64,000 nt of DNA from Bradyrhizobium sp. AZCC 1721 (lineage in GTDB: Bacteria; Pseudomonadota; Alphaproteobacteria; Rhizobiales; Xanthobacteraceae), in the NCBI RefSeq assembly GCF_036924715.1, contig NZ_JAZHSB010000001.1, positions 5,695,001 to 5,759,000 of the forward strand, in the 5' to 3' direction. Below the pieces are notes generated by a model. That model did no database searches. It was not told where the DNA came from and saw only the letters and a program-made list of their open reading frames with translations. Numbering within the stretch: the first letter of the stretch is position 1; every line of letters begins with the position of its first letter. Below, one piece after another: positions 32,206-40,686 of the stretch. Position numbers and translations under genes: made by a program.

Positions 32206-32538
32206 GTGACATCAGCCAGAAAGGCAGCCATTGCCGCCTACAAGGAGCGGAAGACCATCGCGGGGGTCTTCGTCATCCGCTGCAAGGCGACCTCCGAGAC
32301 ATGGGTCGGCCAGACGCCCAATCTGGAGAAAATCCAGAACCGCATCTGGTTTTCGCTGCGCCAAGGCAGCCACCCCTGCTGCAGCCTGCAGGCAGCGTGG
32401 GCCGCGCACGGGTCCGACAGTCTGACGTTCGAGGAGTGCGAGCGGCTGGAAGACGAAGAGACGTCCTATATCCGCGACGCGCTTTTGAAGGAGCGCGCGC
32501 TGCATTGGAGGGTGGAGCTCAAAGCAGAGGCAGTTTGA
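32206..32538 (+). CDS. GIY-YIG domain protein
   Basis: A 110-residue protein built around a single GIY-YIG domain: AGVFVIRCKATSETWVGQTP takes the place of GIY...YIG (here GVF...WVG), with NRIWFSLRQGSHPCCSLQAA as the Arg-containing helix region and EECERLEDEETSYIRDALLK at the end carrying the glutamates. GIY-YIG enzymes cut DNA; stand-alone bacterial members of this length have no assigned role. A perfect 20-base palindrome in the promoter region suggests tight regulation. GTG start at 32206 agrees with CCGCGAGGCATCCC upstream. Confidence 0.75.
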   Translation: MTSARKAAIAAYKERKTIAGVFVIRCKATSETWVGQTPNLEKIQNRIWFSLRQGSHPCCSLQAAWAAHGSDSLTFEECERLEDEETSYIRDALLKERALHWRVELKAEAV

Positions 32539-32560
32539 TCTAGTCCGGATAATTGGTGGT

Positions 32561-32682
32561 CGTCGTCCCTGCGAACGCAGGAACCCTACCGCGTTGCTCT
32601 CGCGGTTGAGGCGACATGGCTGACGCTTTTTCCACCAACTAATGACGGTGGCTATGGGTCCCTGCTTTCGCAGGGACGACGC
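32561..32682. repeat. Palindromic intergenic repeat (GTCGTCCCTGCGAACGCAGG family), copy 2
   Basis: The element starts CGTCGTCCCTGCGAACGCAG and ends with the inverted ATGGGTCCCTGCTTTCGCAG followed by GGACGAC. It lies between the convergent GIY-YIG and apt genes. Confidence 0.85.
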
Positions 32683-32708
32683 GTGGAGAACTTCGCGCGC
32701 AAAAAAAC

Positions 32709-33248
32709 TTAATGCCCCTCGAACGCCATCAGCGTACGCACCGGCACTTCCATCGCGCGCAGCTTGGCGGCGCCGCCGAGATCGGGCAGATCGATGATGA
32801 AGCAGGCCGCGACCACGTTGGCGCCGATCTGGCGCAGCAATTTCACCGCGCCTTCCGCGGTGCCGCCGGTGGCGATGAGATCATCGACCAGGATGACGCG
32901 CTCGCCAGGATGGACCGCGTCGGCATGCATTTCCATTTCATCGAGGCCGTATTCCAGCGAATAGGCGATCCGCACGGTGGTATGCGGCAGCTTGCCTTTT
33001 TTCCGGATCGGAACAAAGCCGGCGGAAACCTGATGCGCGACCGCGCCGCCGAGGATGAATCCCCTCGCCTCGATGCCGGCGACCTTGTCGATCTTCAATC
33101 CCGCCCAGGGTTGCACCAGCTCATCGACGGCACGCCGAAAGGCACGCGCGTCCGCCAGCAGGGTCGTGATGTCGCGAAACAGGATACCCTTTTTCGGGTA
33201 GTCCGGAATGGTGCGGACGGTGGCCTTGATGTCGTGATCGAATGTCAT
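32709..33248 (-). CDS. apt: Adenine phosphoribosyltransferase
   Basis: A 179-residue type I phosphoribosyltransferase that salvages adenine to AMP using PRPP. The PRPP loop is VILVDDLIATGGTAEGAV; the N-terminal YPKKGILFRDITTLLADARA and the flexible-loop region GFVPIRKKGKLPHTTVRIAY are characteristic of Apt. Length is normal. It is separated from trpE(G), on the same strand, by a palindromic repeat. Confidence 0.95.
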   Translation of the reverse strand: MTFDHDIKATVRTIPDYPKKGILFRDITTLLADARAFRRAVDELVQPWAGLKIDKVAGIEARGFILGGAVAHQVSAGFVPIRKKGKLPHTTVRIAYSLEYGLDEMEMHADAVHPGERVILVDDLIATGGTAEGAVKLLRQIGANVVAACFIIDLPDLGGAAKLRAMEVPVRTLMAFEGH

Positions 33249-33280
33249 TGGTGCTTATCTCGCTTTCAATTGTCCCCAAT

Positions 33281-33397
33281 GTCATTGCGAGCCACCCGGT
33301 CGGCGCAAAGCGCCGCCGGATGACAGGCTCCGCGAAGCAATCCATCGTACCACGAAAGGTATGGATTGCTTCGTCGCTTCGCTCCTCGCAATGACGG
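33281..33397. repeat. Palindromic intergenic repeat (GTCATTGCGAG family), copy 2
   Basis: It starts GTCATTGCGAGCCACCCGGT and ends with TTCGCTCCTCGCAATGACGG; inner arms AAGCAATCCATCGTACC and GGTATGGATTGCTTCG are inverted. It lies between apt and trpE(G). Confidence 0.85.
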
Positions 33398-33401
33398 TCA
33401 A

Positions 33402-35567
33402 TCAATTCGCCTCCGCGTTCAGCCGAAACGCATTCTCGACGATGCGCAGACCCACCTCGCCGCCGAGCGACATCAGCGATTCCGGGTGAAACTGCACGCC
33501 GCCGACCGGCAAGGTCTTGTGTTCGATCGCCATCGCGACGCCGTCCTCGGTGGTCGCGGTGACTTCGAGAACATCGGGCACGCTGTCGCGCTCGACATAG
33601 AGCGAATGATAGCGGCCGATCACGATCTCATTCGGCAGGTTCTGCATCAGCCGTCCGCCGCGGACCTGAACCCGCGACGGCCGTCCATGCGCCGGCTGGG
33701 TGAGCTGACCGAGCTGGCCGCCAAAATACTCGCCGATCGCCTGCACGCCGAGGCAGACACCGAAGATCGGCAGTTTTCGGTCCAGCGCCGTTCCAATGGT
33801 CTTCGAGATTCCAAAATCTTGAGGACGACCCGGGCCCGGCGACAAGACCAGGAGATCCCAGCCCTTCCGCTTCAGCATCTCCTGTGCATGCACGTGCCGG
33901 ACCACGGTTACGCTTGCGCCGACCTGCCGGAAATAATCCGCCAGCATATGAACAAAACTGTCGTCGTGGTCGATCAATAGCACCTTGCGGCCCGAGCCGG
34001 TCGCGTCGGGCGCAAAGGTCGAGAGCGGCTTCGGCGCGTCGCCCCGCAGCGCCTGGAACAGCGCAGCCGCCTTCACCTGGCACTCGCGGTCTTCGGCGGC
34101 CGGATCGGAATCGAACAGGCAGGTGGCGCCGACGCGCACTTCGGCCAGCCCATCCTTCATGCGGATGGTGCGGATGGTCAGCCCGGTGTTGATGCTGCCG
34201 TCGAAATTCACGGCGCCGATGGCGCCGGCGTACCAGCGCCGCGACGAACGCTCATTGTCCTCGACGAACTGCATGGCCCACAATTTCGGCGCACCGGTCA
34301 CGGTAACCGCCCAGGCGTGCGTCAGGAAGGCATCCAGCGCATCGAAGCCCGGGCGCAGCATGCCTTCGACATGGTCGACGGTGTGGAACAGCTTCGAATA
34401 GGTTTCGATCTGCCGCCGCGCCAGCACCTTGATCGTGCCGGGGACGCAGACGCGCGCCTTGTCGTTGCGGTCGACGTCGGTGCACATGTTGAGCTCGAAC
34501 TCATCCTTCTCCGAGTTCAGCAATTGCCTGATTTGCTCGGCATCGCCGATCGCATCGACGCCACGCGCGATGGTGCCCGAAATCGGGCAGGTCTCGACCC
34601 GGCGGCCGTCGGAGCGCACGAACATTTCCGGCGAGGCCGACACCAAAAATTCGCCGTCCCCGAGATTCATCAGCGCGCCATAGGGCGACGGGTTGATGCG
34701 GCACAGCCGCTGGAACACCTCCGCCGGCGAACGCTCGCAGGGCTCGGCGAAGAGTTGCCCCGGCACCGCCTCGAACAGGTCGCCGCGCGCAAACGCCGCA
34801 CGCGCGACCTCGACCGTTGCCTGATATTCGCCGGGCGCATGATCGGCAAATCCCTGCCGTGGCGTTTTGGCGTAAACGCTCTCGGCGGTGTCGCGCGGCA
34901 GGCCCTGGGTGGACCTTCCCTTCCAGGAGAAATCGTAGCTCAACACCACGCCACGGCCGGTGGCACGGTCGTAGGCCAGAAGGCGATCCGGCACGTAGAG
35001 CACAATATCGCGCTGGTCAGCCTCGCGCGCCCTCTTCTGCACGAGGTCCTCGATTTGGAACACGAGGTCGTAGGCGAAGGCGCCGAACAGGCCGAGCAGC
35101 GGATCGTCGTTTGCGGTGAAGGCGGCGACGAGATCGCGCACCAGCGACATCACGCTGGCACGGCGGGTGCGCTGATCTTCCTCGACCGGCGCGGCGCCGC
35201 GGACGATGTGGCCCGCCAATCGCCGCTCGCTCCGCTCCGAAATGACGACGCAGGGCTCGCGCAGCACATCGCCGAGGAAGGCGATCAGCACCTCGCCGCG
35301 CGCGTTCAGCGCTTGGAGCGAGAAATTAGAGCCGGCCGTTTCCAGCACCAGCGGCGGATCGGCAAAGCCGAGGTCAAAGCTTTCGTAGCGCCCCGGCACC
35401 GTGGTGCCGGAGGACAGCACCACGCCACGGCGGCGATCGAGCAGCTCGATCAGGTCGTCAAGGCGCTTGGCGTTGCCGGTGAACTGCTCGACGACGCGCG
35501 AAATCGCCAGACCGCCGCTGGTCCGGTATTCGCTGTGCTCCGGCAGGGAGAAGGCTGTCCTGTTCAT
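33402..35567 (-). CDS. trpE(G): Fused anthranilate synthase TrpE(G)
   Basis: A 721-residue fusion of both anthranilate synthase subunits, which converts chorismate and glutamine to anthranilate in the first step of tryptophan synthesis. The TrpE part (residues about 1-515) includes GDLFEAVPGQLFAEP, FLVSASPEMFVRSDGR, CPISGTIARG and RNDKARVCVPGTIKV. The glutamine amidotransferase part (from about residue 525, KVLLIDHDDSFVHMLADYF) has the nucleophile in PIFGVCLGVQAIGEYFGG and the His-Glu of VGGVQFHPESLMSLGGE. This fusion is characteristic of rhizobia and relatives. AGAGGATCAC precedes the ATG. A leader peptide and terminator-like hairpin upstream indicate attenuation. Confidence 0.97.
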   Translation of the reverse strand: MNRTAFSLPEHSEYRTSGGLAISRVVEQFTGNAKRLDDLIELLDRRRGVVLSSGTTVPGRYESFDLGFADPPLVLETAGSNFSLQALNARGEVLIAFLGDVLREPCVVISERSERRLAGHIVRGAAPVEEDQRTRRASVMSLVRDLVAAFTANDDPLLGLFGAFAYDLVFQIEDLVQKRAREADQRDIVLYVPDRLLAYDRATGRGVVLSYDFSWKGRSTQGLPRDTAESVYAKTPRQGFADHAPGEYQATVEVARAAFARGDLFEAVPGQLFAEPCERSPAEVFQRLCRINPSPYGALMNLGDGEFLVSASPEMFVRSDGRRVETCPISGTIARGVDAIGDAEQIRQLLNSEKDEFELNMCTDVDRNDKARVCVPGTIKVLARRQIETYSKLFHTVDHVEGMLRPGFDALDAFLTHAWAVTVTGAPKLWAMQFVEDNERSSRRWYAGAIGAVNFDGSINTGLTIRTIRMKDGLAEVRVGATCLFDSDPAAEDRECQVKAAALFQALRGDAPKPLSTFAPDATGSGRKVLLIDHDDSFVHMLADYFRQVGASVTVVRHVHAQEMLKRKGWDLLVLSPGPGRPQDFGISKTIGTALDRKLPIFGVCLGVQAIGEYFGGQLGQLTQPAHGRPSRVQVRGGRLMQNLPNEIVIGRYHSLYVERDSVPDVLEVTATTEDGVAMAIEHKTLPVGGVQFHPESLMSLGGEVGLRIVENAFRLNAEAN

Positions 35568-35653
35568 GTGATCCTCTTACGAAACCTCGGGAGGGCGCGC
35601 CACACAGGACAAACGAAGGAACCGTCGCACTGCGATGGCGACCTTCGACGATT

Positions 35654-35693
35654 GAAAAAATGAAATCGCACCGGCCACCTCTTAGGAGGTGCG
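35654..35693 (-). terminator. Trp attenuator hairpin upstream of trpE(G)
   Basis: On the minus strand CGCACC pairs with GGTGCG around the inner CACCTC-CTAA-GAGGTG, followed by ATTTCATTTTTT. The two stems share the CACC bases and so exclude one another, as expected for terminator and antiterminator forms. The leader peptide's Trp codons lie just before the hairpin and its stop codon lies in the inner loop. Confidence 0.75.
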
Positions 35694-35729
35694 CCACCAG
35701 AGACGGCAGGGGGCAACAACGGTGCTCAT
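35682..35729 (-). CDS. trpL: trp leader peptide (TrpL)
   Basis: A 15-codon frame, MSTVVAPCRLWWRTS, with two consecutive Trp codons (TGG TGG) followed by a stop inside the attenuator structure, 115 bases upstream of trpE(G). Ribosome stalling at the Trp codons under tryptophan shortage would favour the antiterminator. A promoter-like TTGACA-N17-TGATTA ends 7 bases before the ATG, so the transcript probably starts at or next to the AUG, as known for the leaderless trpL of Sinorhizobium meliloti. In that species the peptide and the attenuator RNA also act in trans. Confidence 0.8.
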   Translation of the reverse strand: MSTVVAPCRLWWRTS

Positions 35730-35736
35730 GGGAACC

Positions 35737-35765
35737 TAATCACCATCCGGCGGAGGCGATGTCAA
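35737..35765 (-). promoter_or_regulatory. Promoter of the trpL-trpE(G) transcript
   Basis: Minus strand: TTGACA (35760-35765), 17-base spacer, TGATTA (35737-35742). The -35 box is perfect, the -10 weak. The predicted start coincides with the trpL AUG. Confidence 0.5.
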
Positions 35766-35842
35766 GGGAGGGATGGGCCGGGACGCCCGCCCCAAGCCCA
35801 ACTCTGGGTGGTTCGTGGTCAGAAGTATCGCCCAACAAACCG

Positions 35843-35964
35843 CGTCGTCCCTGCGAACGCAGGGACCCATAACCACAGGGAGCAGTCGTTGCGCGAAGTC
35901 GTCGAACAGCCTTGCTAAAATGAGAGGCCGCGGCGTATGGGTCCCTGCTTTCGCAGGGACGACA
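35843..35964. repeat. Palindromic intergenic repeat (GTCGTCCCTGCGAACGCAGG family), copy 3
   Basis: The element starts CGTCGTCCCTGCGAACGCAG, GGACCCATAACCACAG, and ends with the inverted GTATGGGTCCCTGCTTTCGC, AGGGACGAC. It fills the gap between the trp promoter and the epimerase gene. Confidence 0.85.
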
Positions 35965-35978
35965 GTTGGGTTGCGGCG

Positions 35979-36881
35979 CTACTCCCGATAACACCCGCTC
36001 TCGATCTCCTCGATCAGTCCCCGCGCCTTCGGCTGCCAGCCAAGTTCCTGCCGCGCGCGTTTCGCCCGCACCCTGCTGTTCGACGCCATCGTGTCCTCGG
36101 CCGTGCCCTCGCCCCATTCGGCGGCGGCTTCGGCCATCGACATCGCCGTCGGCGGTCCCGCAAAACCCAGCATGCGGTTGATCGCCTCGCACGCTTCACG
36201 CATCGAGCTCTCGCCGTTCTCGACGAAATAGAAGCTACCTGCCGGCGCCTTCTCGATGGCAAGCGCGTAGAGCGTCACGAGATCGTCGATATGCACGTTC
36301 GACCAGACGTTCTCGCCGGGCCCGGCATGCGCCGCGTTGCCGCGCTTTTTTGCGAGATTGATCAGCAACGGCACCTGCACGCTGTCTCGCCCAGCGCCAT
36401 GACCGAGGCCATAGATCAGGCTCGGACAGATGATGACCGGCCAACATCCCTTATTGCGATGGGACAGAATGAACTCGTTCAGCGCGACCCGCGCCGCGCG
36501 CGCGGGCGATGGCGTAATGGGCGTGTCTTCGTCGAAGATCGCATCCGATCGCTGGCCCTTGGCGCGGGTGCCGACGATGCTCGATCCCGATGTGTGGATG
36601 AACGGCTTGCCGCTTCCGGCGAGCGCGCCGAGCAGGCTCTCGACCGCGCCTCTGTGGTCGGCGCTCGCCGCATTGACGACAATTTCGGCGGCCTGCGCCG
36701 CTTGCGCCAGAACGTCCCTGTCGTCGAGCGTTCCCAGCAAGGGCTGGACGCCGCGCGCGCGAACCGCCTCGGCCTTTTCAGGCGAGCGAACCAATCCGGT
36801 CACCTGATGTCCGGCGGCAATGAGATGAGCCGCAACCGACCCGCCGATATAGCCCGATGCGCCCGTGCAGAAGATTTTCAT
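35979..36881 (-). CDS. NAD(P)-dependent epimerase/dehydratase family protein
   Basis: A 300-residue extended SDR protein. The Rossmann loop is MKIFCTGASGYIGGSVAAHL (TGxxGxxG). The catalytic Tyr/Lys pair is not clear: PVIICPSLIYGLGHGAGRDS has the usual downstream position, but the YxxxK region is replaced by ALNEFILSHRNKG. The pattern resembles NmrA/SDR51-like dehydrogenases of unknown substrate. ATG 36881 is chosen because the fold starts there. It is followed 33 bases on by the dienelactone hydrolase gene in the same direction, on its upstream side. Confidence 0.8.
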   Translation of the reverse strand: MKIFCTGASGYIGGSVAAHLIAAGHQVTGLVRSPEKAEAVRARGVQPLLGTLDDRDVLAQAAQAAEIVVNAASADHRGAVESLLGALAGSGKPFIHTSGSSIVGTRAKGQRSDAIFDEDTPITPSPARAARVALNEFILSHRNKGCWPVIICPSLIYGLGHGAGRDSVQVPLLINLAKKRGNAAHAGPGENVWSNVHIDDLVTLYALAIEKAPAGSFYFVENGESSMREACEAINRMLGFAGPPTAMSMAEAAAEWGEGTAEDTMASNSRVRAKRARQELGWQPKARGLIEEIESGCYRE

Positions 36882-36914
36882 GCGCGGCCAACCCTTCGCC
36901 AAGATGCGCTCAAC

Positions 36915-37589
36915 TTAACCTAGATGCTGCCTGAAAAATTCCGTCGCCCGGCCCCAGGCAAGCTCGGCGGCCTGGCGGTCATGCACGGCCATGCGCTGCT
37001 CGTTCACGAAGGCATGTTCGGCATCATAGCGGAACAGCTCGAGCGACTTGCCGGCATCCTTCATCGCCTTTTCGAAGGCGTCGACCGCGGCCGGCGTGCA
37101 CCAGTCGTCCTTGTTGGCGAAATGCGCCTGCAGCGGGATTTTCACGTCGGCAGGTTTAGCGGCCTGCTCAGGCGGGATGCCGTAGAATATGACGCCCGCC
37201 GTGAGCTCCGGAATTTTGGTGGCGCCGATGATGGTCACGGCGCCGCCGAGGCAAAAGCCGGTGAGCCCCACCTTGGCGCCGTTGCGTGCGAGATATTGCG
37301 CGGCGCCACGTACATTTTGGGTAGTGGCGTCCATGAAATCGAGCGAGGTCATCTGCGCGTTGGCCGCGTCCGTATCGTGATACGGCACCACGACGCCCTT
37401 GTAGAGATCGGGCGCCAGCGCATCGAAACCGGCCGCCGCAAAGCGGTCGCACAGGCCCTTGATGTTCTCCGACAGGCCCCACCATTCCTGCACCACCACC
37501 ACGCCCGGTGCGTTGCCGCGCGCGGCATTGGCGAGATAGCCGGCGGTTTCCTTGCCGTCCGGACGCTCGAAGGTGATGTGGGTGCCCAT
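36915..37589 (-). CDS. Dienelactone hydrolase family protein
   Basis: A 224-residue alpha/beta-hydrolase of the dienelactone hydrolase family, which opens dienelactone to maleylacetate in chloro-aromatic degradation, though many members have other substrates. The nucleophile Cys is in VGLTGFCLGGAVTIIGATK, the acid Asp in HFANKDDWCTP, and the His in YDAEHAFVNEQRM. An acidic Glu near the N-terminus sits in VVVVQEWWGLSENIKGL, as in the family. GGAGGAA precedes ATG 37589. It is probably co-transcribed with the downstream epimerase gene. Confidence 0.9.
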   Translation of the reverse strand: MGTHITFERPDGKETAGYLANAARGNAPGVVVVQEWWGLSENIKGLCDRFAAAGFDALAPDLYKGVVVPYHDTDAANAQMTSLDFMDATTQNVRGAAQYLARNGAKVGLTGFCLGGAVTIIGATKIPELTAGVIFYGIPPEQAAKPADVKIPLQAHFANKDDWCTPAAVDAFEKAMKDAGKSLELFRYDAEHAFVNEQRMAVHDRQAAELAWGRATEFFRQHLG

Positions 37590-37681
37590 GGGTTCCTCCG
37601 GGACTGCTTCTTGAATGTGTGGCCATTTTGGCGGCTGCAAAAGCCGGACGCAATCGCCTGTCGGCGCATTGCTGCACCCAA

Positions 37682-37710
37682 CAAAAAAGCCCCCGCAGGG
37701 GCTTTTCCGA
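37682..37710 (-). terminator. Rho-independent terminator after fbcH
   Basis: On the minus strand AAAAGCCCC-TGCG-GGGGCTTTT forms a 9-bp stem followed by TTT; it lies 23 bases beyond the fbcH stop and just upstream of the dienelactone hydrolase gene. Confidence 0.8.
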
Positions 37711-37732
37711 AATCGCGTTAAAGACGTCGTGA

Positions 37733-39805
37733 TCAGTGGGCGTTGGCCCAGACCTTTTTCTTGGTGAAGTACAGCAAGACGGTGAGCAGGATCAGGAACA
37801 CGAACACCTGCAGGCCGAGCTGCTTGCGCGCCTCCATGTGCGGCTCCGCAGCCCACATCAGGAACGTGGTGACGTCCTTGGCGTATTGCGCAACTGTGGC
37901 CGGCGAGCCGTCGTCGTAGGTGACCTGACCGTCGTTCAACGGCTTCGGCATCTTGATGGCATGGCCGGGAAAGTAGGTGTTGTAGTAGGATCCTTCCGGC
38001 AGATTGAAGCCAGCCGGCGGCTTGTCCTCATAGCCCTGCAACAGCGCCGTGACGTAATCCGGTCCCTGCTCCTGATACTGGGTGAAGAAATCGATCAGGA
38101 ACATCGGGAAGCCACGGCCGTAGCTGCGCGCCTTGGTGATCAGCGACAGGTCCGGCGGATACGCGCCGCCATTGGCCGCGCGCGCCGCCTGCTCGTTGGG
38201 GAACGGCGACGGAAAATAATCGGCGGGCCGGCCCGGCCGCTCGAACATCTCGCCCTGGTCGTTCGGGCCGTCCTTGACCTTGTATTCGGAGGCGAACGCC
38301 TGGGCCTGCGCCACCGAGTAACCGGGACCGCCGGTTTCGGCGAGATTGCGGAAGGCGACGAACGACAGGCCATGGCAGGAGGCGCAGACCTCCTTGTAGA
38401 CCTTCAGACCGCGCTGCATGGCGCCGCGGTCGAACTTGCCGAACGGGCCCGAAAACGACCACTTCTGCGCCGGCGGCTTGGTGCTGCCTTCGGCGGCGCG
38501 CGCGCTCTCGGCGCCGCCCAGCAGCAGACCGCCGGCCACCATCAGCGCGATCACGGCCGAGACCATCGGCGCAGCCTTGCCGCCCGACTTAGCCAGCACG
38601 TCGTCCGCGATCGAGTTCGGCACCGGACGGGGCTTCTCGATCCGCGCCAGCAACGGCAGCAGGATCAGGAAATAGGCGAAGTAGAGGAAGGTCAGGATGC
38701 GGCCGACGATGACATAGATGCCCTCCGGCGGCTGCGCGCCGAGATAGCCGAGCCCGATGCAGACAGCGACAAAAACCCAGAAGAACTGCTTGGCCAGCGG
38801 GCGATATTTCGACGAGCGCGTCTTGGCGCTGTCGAGCCAGGGCAGGAAGGCCAGGATGAGGATCGCACCGAACATTGCAATAACGCCGGCAAGCTTGTTC
38901 GGGATCGAGCGCAGGATCGCGTAGAACGGCAGGTAGTACCATTCCGGTACGATGTGCGCGGGCGTCACGGCCGGATTGGCCGGAATGTAGTTCTCGGGGT
39001 CGCCGAGATAGTTCGGCATGTAGAAGATGAACCAGGCGAAGAACAGCAGGAAGCAGGAGACGCCGAACATATCCTTCATGGTAGCGTAAGGCGTGAACGG
39101 CACCGTGTCCTTTTCGGTCTTCGCTTCGACGCCGGCCGGATTGTTCTGGCCCGCGACGTGCAGCGCCCAGATGTGCAGCACGACGACGCCGGCGATCACG
39201 AACGGCAGCAGGTAGTGCAGGGAGAAGAAGCGGTTGAGCGTCGGATTGCCGACGGAATAGCCGCCCCACAGCAGCGTCACGATGCTCTCGCCGAAATAGG
39301 GTACGGCCGAGAACAGATTGGTGATGACGGTAGCGCCCCAGAAGCTCATCTGGCCCCACGGCAGCACGTAACCCATGAAGCCCGTCGCCATCATCAGGAG
39401 ATAGATGATGACGCCGAGGATCCACAGCACTTCACGCGGCTCCTTGTACGACCCGTAATAGAGGCCGCGGAACATGTGGATGTAGACCGCAAAGAAGAAC
39501 ATCGACGCGCCGGAGGCGTGGATGTTTCGCAGCAGCCAGCCGTAATTGACGTCGCGGACGATCAGTTCGACCGACTTGAAGGCCATATCGGCATGCGGCG
39601 TGTAGTGCATCGCCAGGATCACGCCGGTCAGGATCTGCACGCCCAGCATGAACGAAAGGATGGCGCCGAACGTCCACCAGTAGTTCAGGTTACGCGGCGT
39701 CGGATACGCCACGAACGACGAATGCATGAGTCCCATGATCGGGAGGCGCCGTTCGATCCACTTCAAGGCGGGATTGGTCGGCTGGAAATCGGATGGTCCG
39801 CTCAT
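37733..39805 (-). CDS. fbcH: Fused cytochrome b / cytochrome c1 of the bc1 complex
   Basis: A 690-residue fusion that is cleaved into cytochrome b and c1, as shown for Bradyrhizobium japonicum FbcH. Cytochrome b (residues about 1-410) has eight membrane segments, the heme ligand histidines in the second and fourth helices (GVILAMHYTPHADMAFKSVE, IHASGASMFFFAVYIHMFRG, LHYLLPFVIAGVVVLHIWAL) and the quinol-site motif HIVPEWYYLPFYAILR. A signal-like segment (VSAVIALMVAGGLLLGGAES) precedes cytochrome c1, with heme site YKEVCASCHGLSFVAFRNLA, a PDLSLITKAR motif and a C-terminal anchor (LQVFVFLILLTVLLYF). It follows fbcF and ends at a terminator. The complex sends electrons from ubiquinol to cytochrome c. 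Confidence 0.97.
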   Translation of the reverse strand: MSGPSDFQPTNPALKWIERRLPIMGLMHSSFVAYPTPRNLNYWWTFGAILSFMLGVQILTGVILAMHYTPHADMAFKSVELIVRDVNYGWLLRNIHASGASMFFFAVYIHMFRGLYYGSYKEPREVLWILGVIIYLLMMATGFMGYVLPWGQMSFWGATVITNLFSAVPYFGESIVTLLWGGYSVGNPTLNRFFSLHYLLPFVIAGVVVLHIWALHVAGQNNPAGVEAKTEKDTVPFTPYATMKDMFGVSCFLLFFAWFIFYMPNYLGDPENYIPANPAVTPAHIVPEWYYLPFYAILRSIPNKLAGVIAMFGAILILAFLPWLDSAKTRSSKYRPLAKQFFWVFVAVCIGLGYLGAQPPEGIYVIVGRILTFLYFAYFLILLPLLARIEKPRPVPNSIADDVLAKSGGKAAPMVSAVIALMVAGGLLLGGAESARAAEGSTKPPAQKWSFSGPFGKFDRGAMQRGLKVYKEVCASCHGLSFVAFRNLAETGGPGYSVAQAQAFASEYKVKDGPNDQGEMFERPGRPADYFPSPFPNEQAARAANGGAYPPDLSLITKARSYGRGFPMFLIDFFTQYQEQGPDYVTALLQGYEDKPPAGFNLPEGSYYNTYFPGHAIKMPKPLNDGQVTYDDGSPATVAQYAKDVTTFLMWAAEPHMEARKQLGLQVFVFLILLTVLLYFTKKKVWANAH

Positions 39806-39874
39806 TGATGCGATCCTGAGGAAGTAAAACGACGCAACGGCTTAAGGAGAGGTCTCGGACTGGCGTCCGAGCCC

Positions 39875-40405
39875 TTAGCCGATCTGGATTTTGGTATCGG
39901 AAACGAAGGTATAGGGCGGCACGGCCAGGTTGGTCGGCGCGGGTCCCTGCCGAATCCGGCCCGACGTGTCGTACACCGAACCGTGGCACGGACAGAAGAA
40001 GCCGTCGTACTGGCCCTCATGGGCGATCGGGATGCAGCCGAGGTGGGTGCAGATGCCGACCACGACCAGCCACTGGTCATGGCCCGGCTTGACCCGCGCC
40101 TCGTCGCTCTGCGGATCGGGCAGGCTCGACACCGACACCGCGCGGGCCTCGTCGATCTGCTTTTTGGTCCGGTGGCTGATGTAGATCGGCTTGCCGCGCC
40201 AGAACACCTTGATGTCCTGCCCTTCGGCGATCGGGGTCAGGTCGACCTCGATCGGCGCACCGGCCGCGACCGTGGAGGCATCCGGATTCATCTGCGAAAC
40301 CAGCGGCCACACCGTGGCAGCCGCGCCTACGGCGGCGACGGCTCCCGTTGCAACAAAAAGGAAATCACGGCGTGTCGGATGGTCCGCCGAAGACGCTGTC
40401 GTCAC
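39875..40405 (-). CDS. fbcF: Rieske iron-sulfur protein of the bc1 complex
   Basis: A 176-residue Rieske protein with an N-terminal Tat-like anchor (PTRRDFLFVATGAVAAVGAA), as for bc1 Rieske subunits. The [2Fe-2S] ligands are in VVGICTHLGCIPIAHEG and FFCPCHGSVYDTSGRIRQ. The GTG start at 40405 gives VTTASSADHPTRRD and the same length as the B. japonicum protein; an in-frame ATG further upstream would add a poor, glycine/alanine-rich tail. It is the first gene of fbcFH; the gap to fbcH is 69 bases. It is divergent from trmL. Confidence 0.95.
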   Translation of the reverse strand: MTTASSADHPTRRDFLFVATGAVAAVGAAATVWPLVSQMNPDASTVAAGAPIEVDLTPIAEGQDIKVFWRGKPIYISHRTKKQIDEARAVSVSSLPDPQSDEARVKPGHDQWLVVVGICTHLGCIPIAHEGQYDGFFCPCHGSVYDTSGRIRQGPAPTNLAVPPYTFVSDTKIQIG

Positions 40406-40686
40406 GATCTCAAGCCCTTTCTTATCTGCAGCCAGCGGAACCGCCCCGGACCCGCGCAAAAGCGCGCCCCGGAGGAGGCTGCCGGCGCCCGCGGCCCCCG
40501 CGGCGGCAGAAAAAACCGCTTTTCCTCCCCCATTCCGGCGGAACAAGCAGTCCAGAATCGTTCTATTGGCACCCTTGCCGTGAGAGCGCAAGCCCGCTAT
40601 CGGCTCGATAGCGTGCAATGCACTAAATCGGCGCCCGGCCGTGATTTATTCGAAACATTTCATTCGCGCCACCAAAGCCTGACACC

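Noticed and set aside
34317..35663. Long plus-strand frame opposite trpE(G)
   Set aside because: Antisense shadow of a certain gene with low-complexity Arg/His/Gln composition; it also runs across the trpE(G) start.
13109..35964. CRISPR array suggested by recurring short palindromes
   Set aside because: The copies are kilobases apart, are themselves palindromic and have no regular spacers or cas genes nearby.
37736..39808. A 690-codon open frame on the plus strand opposite the bc1 gene
   Set aside because: It mirrors fbcH codon by codon; GC-rich third positions keep the antisense frame open. The translation is rich in Arg, Gln, His and Asp with no membrane segments or known motifs.
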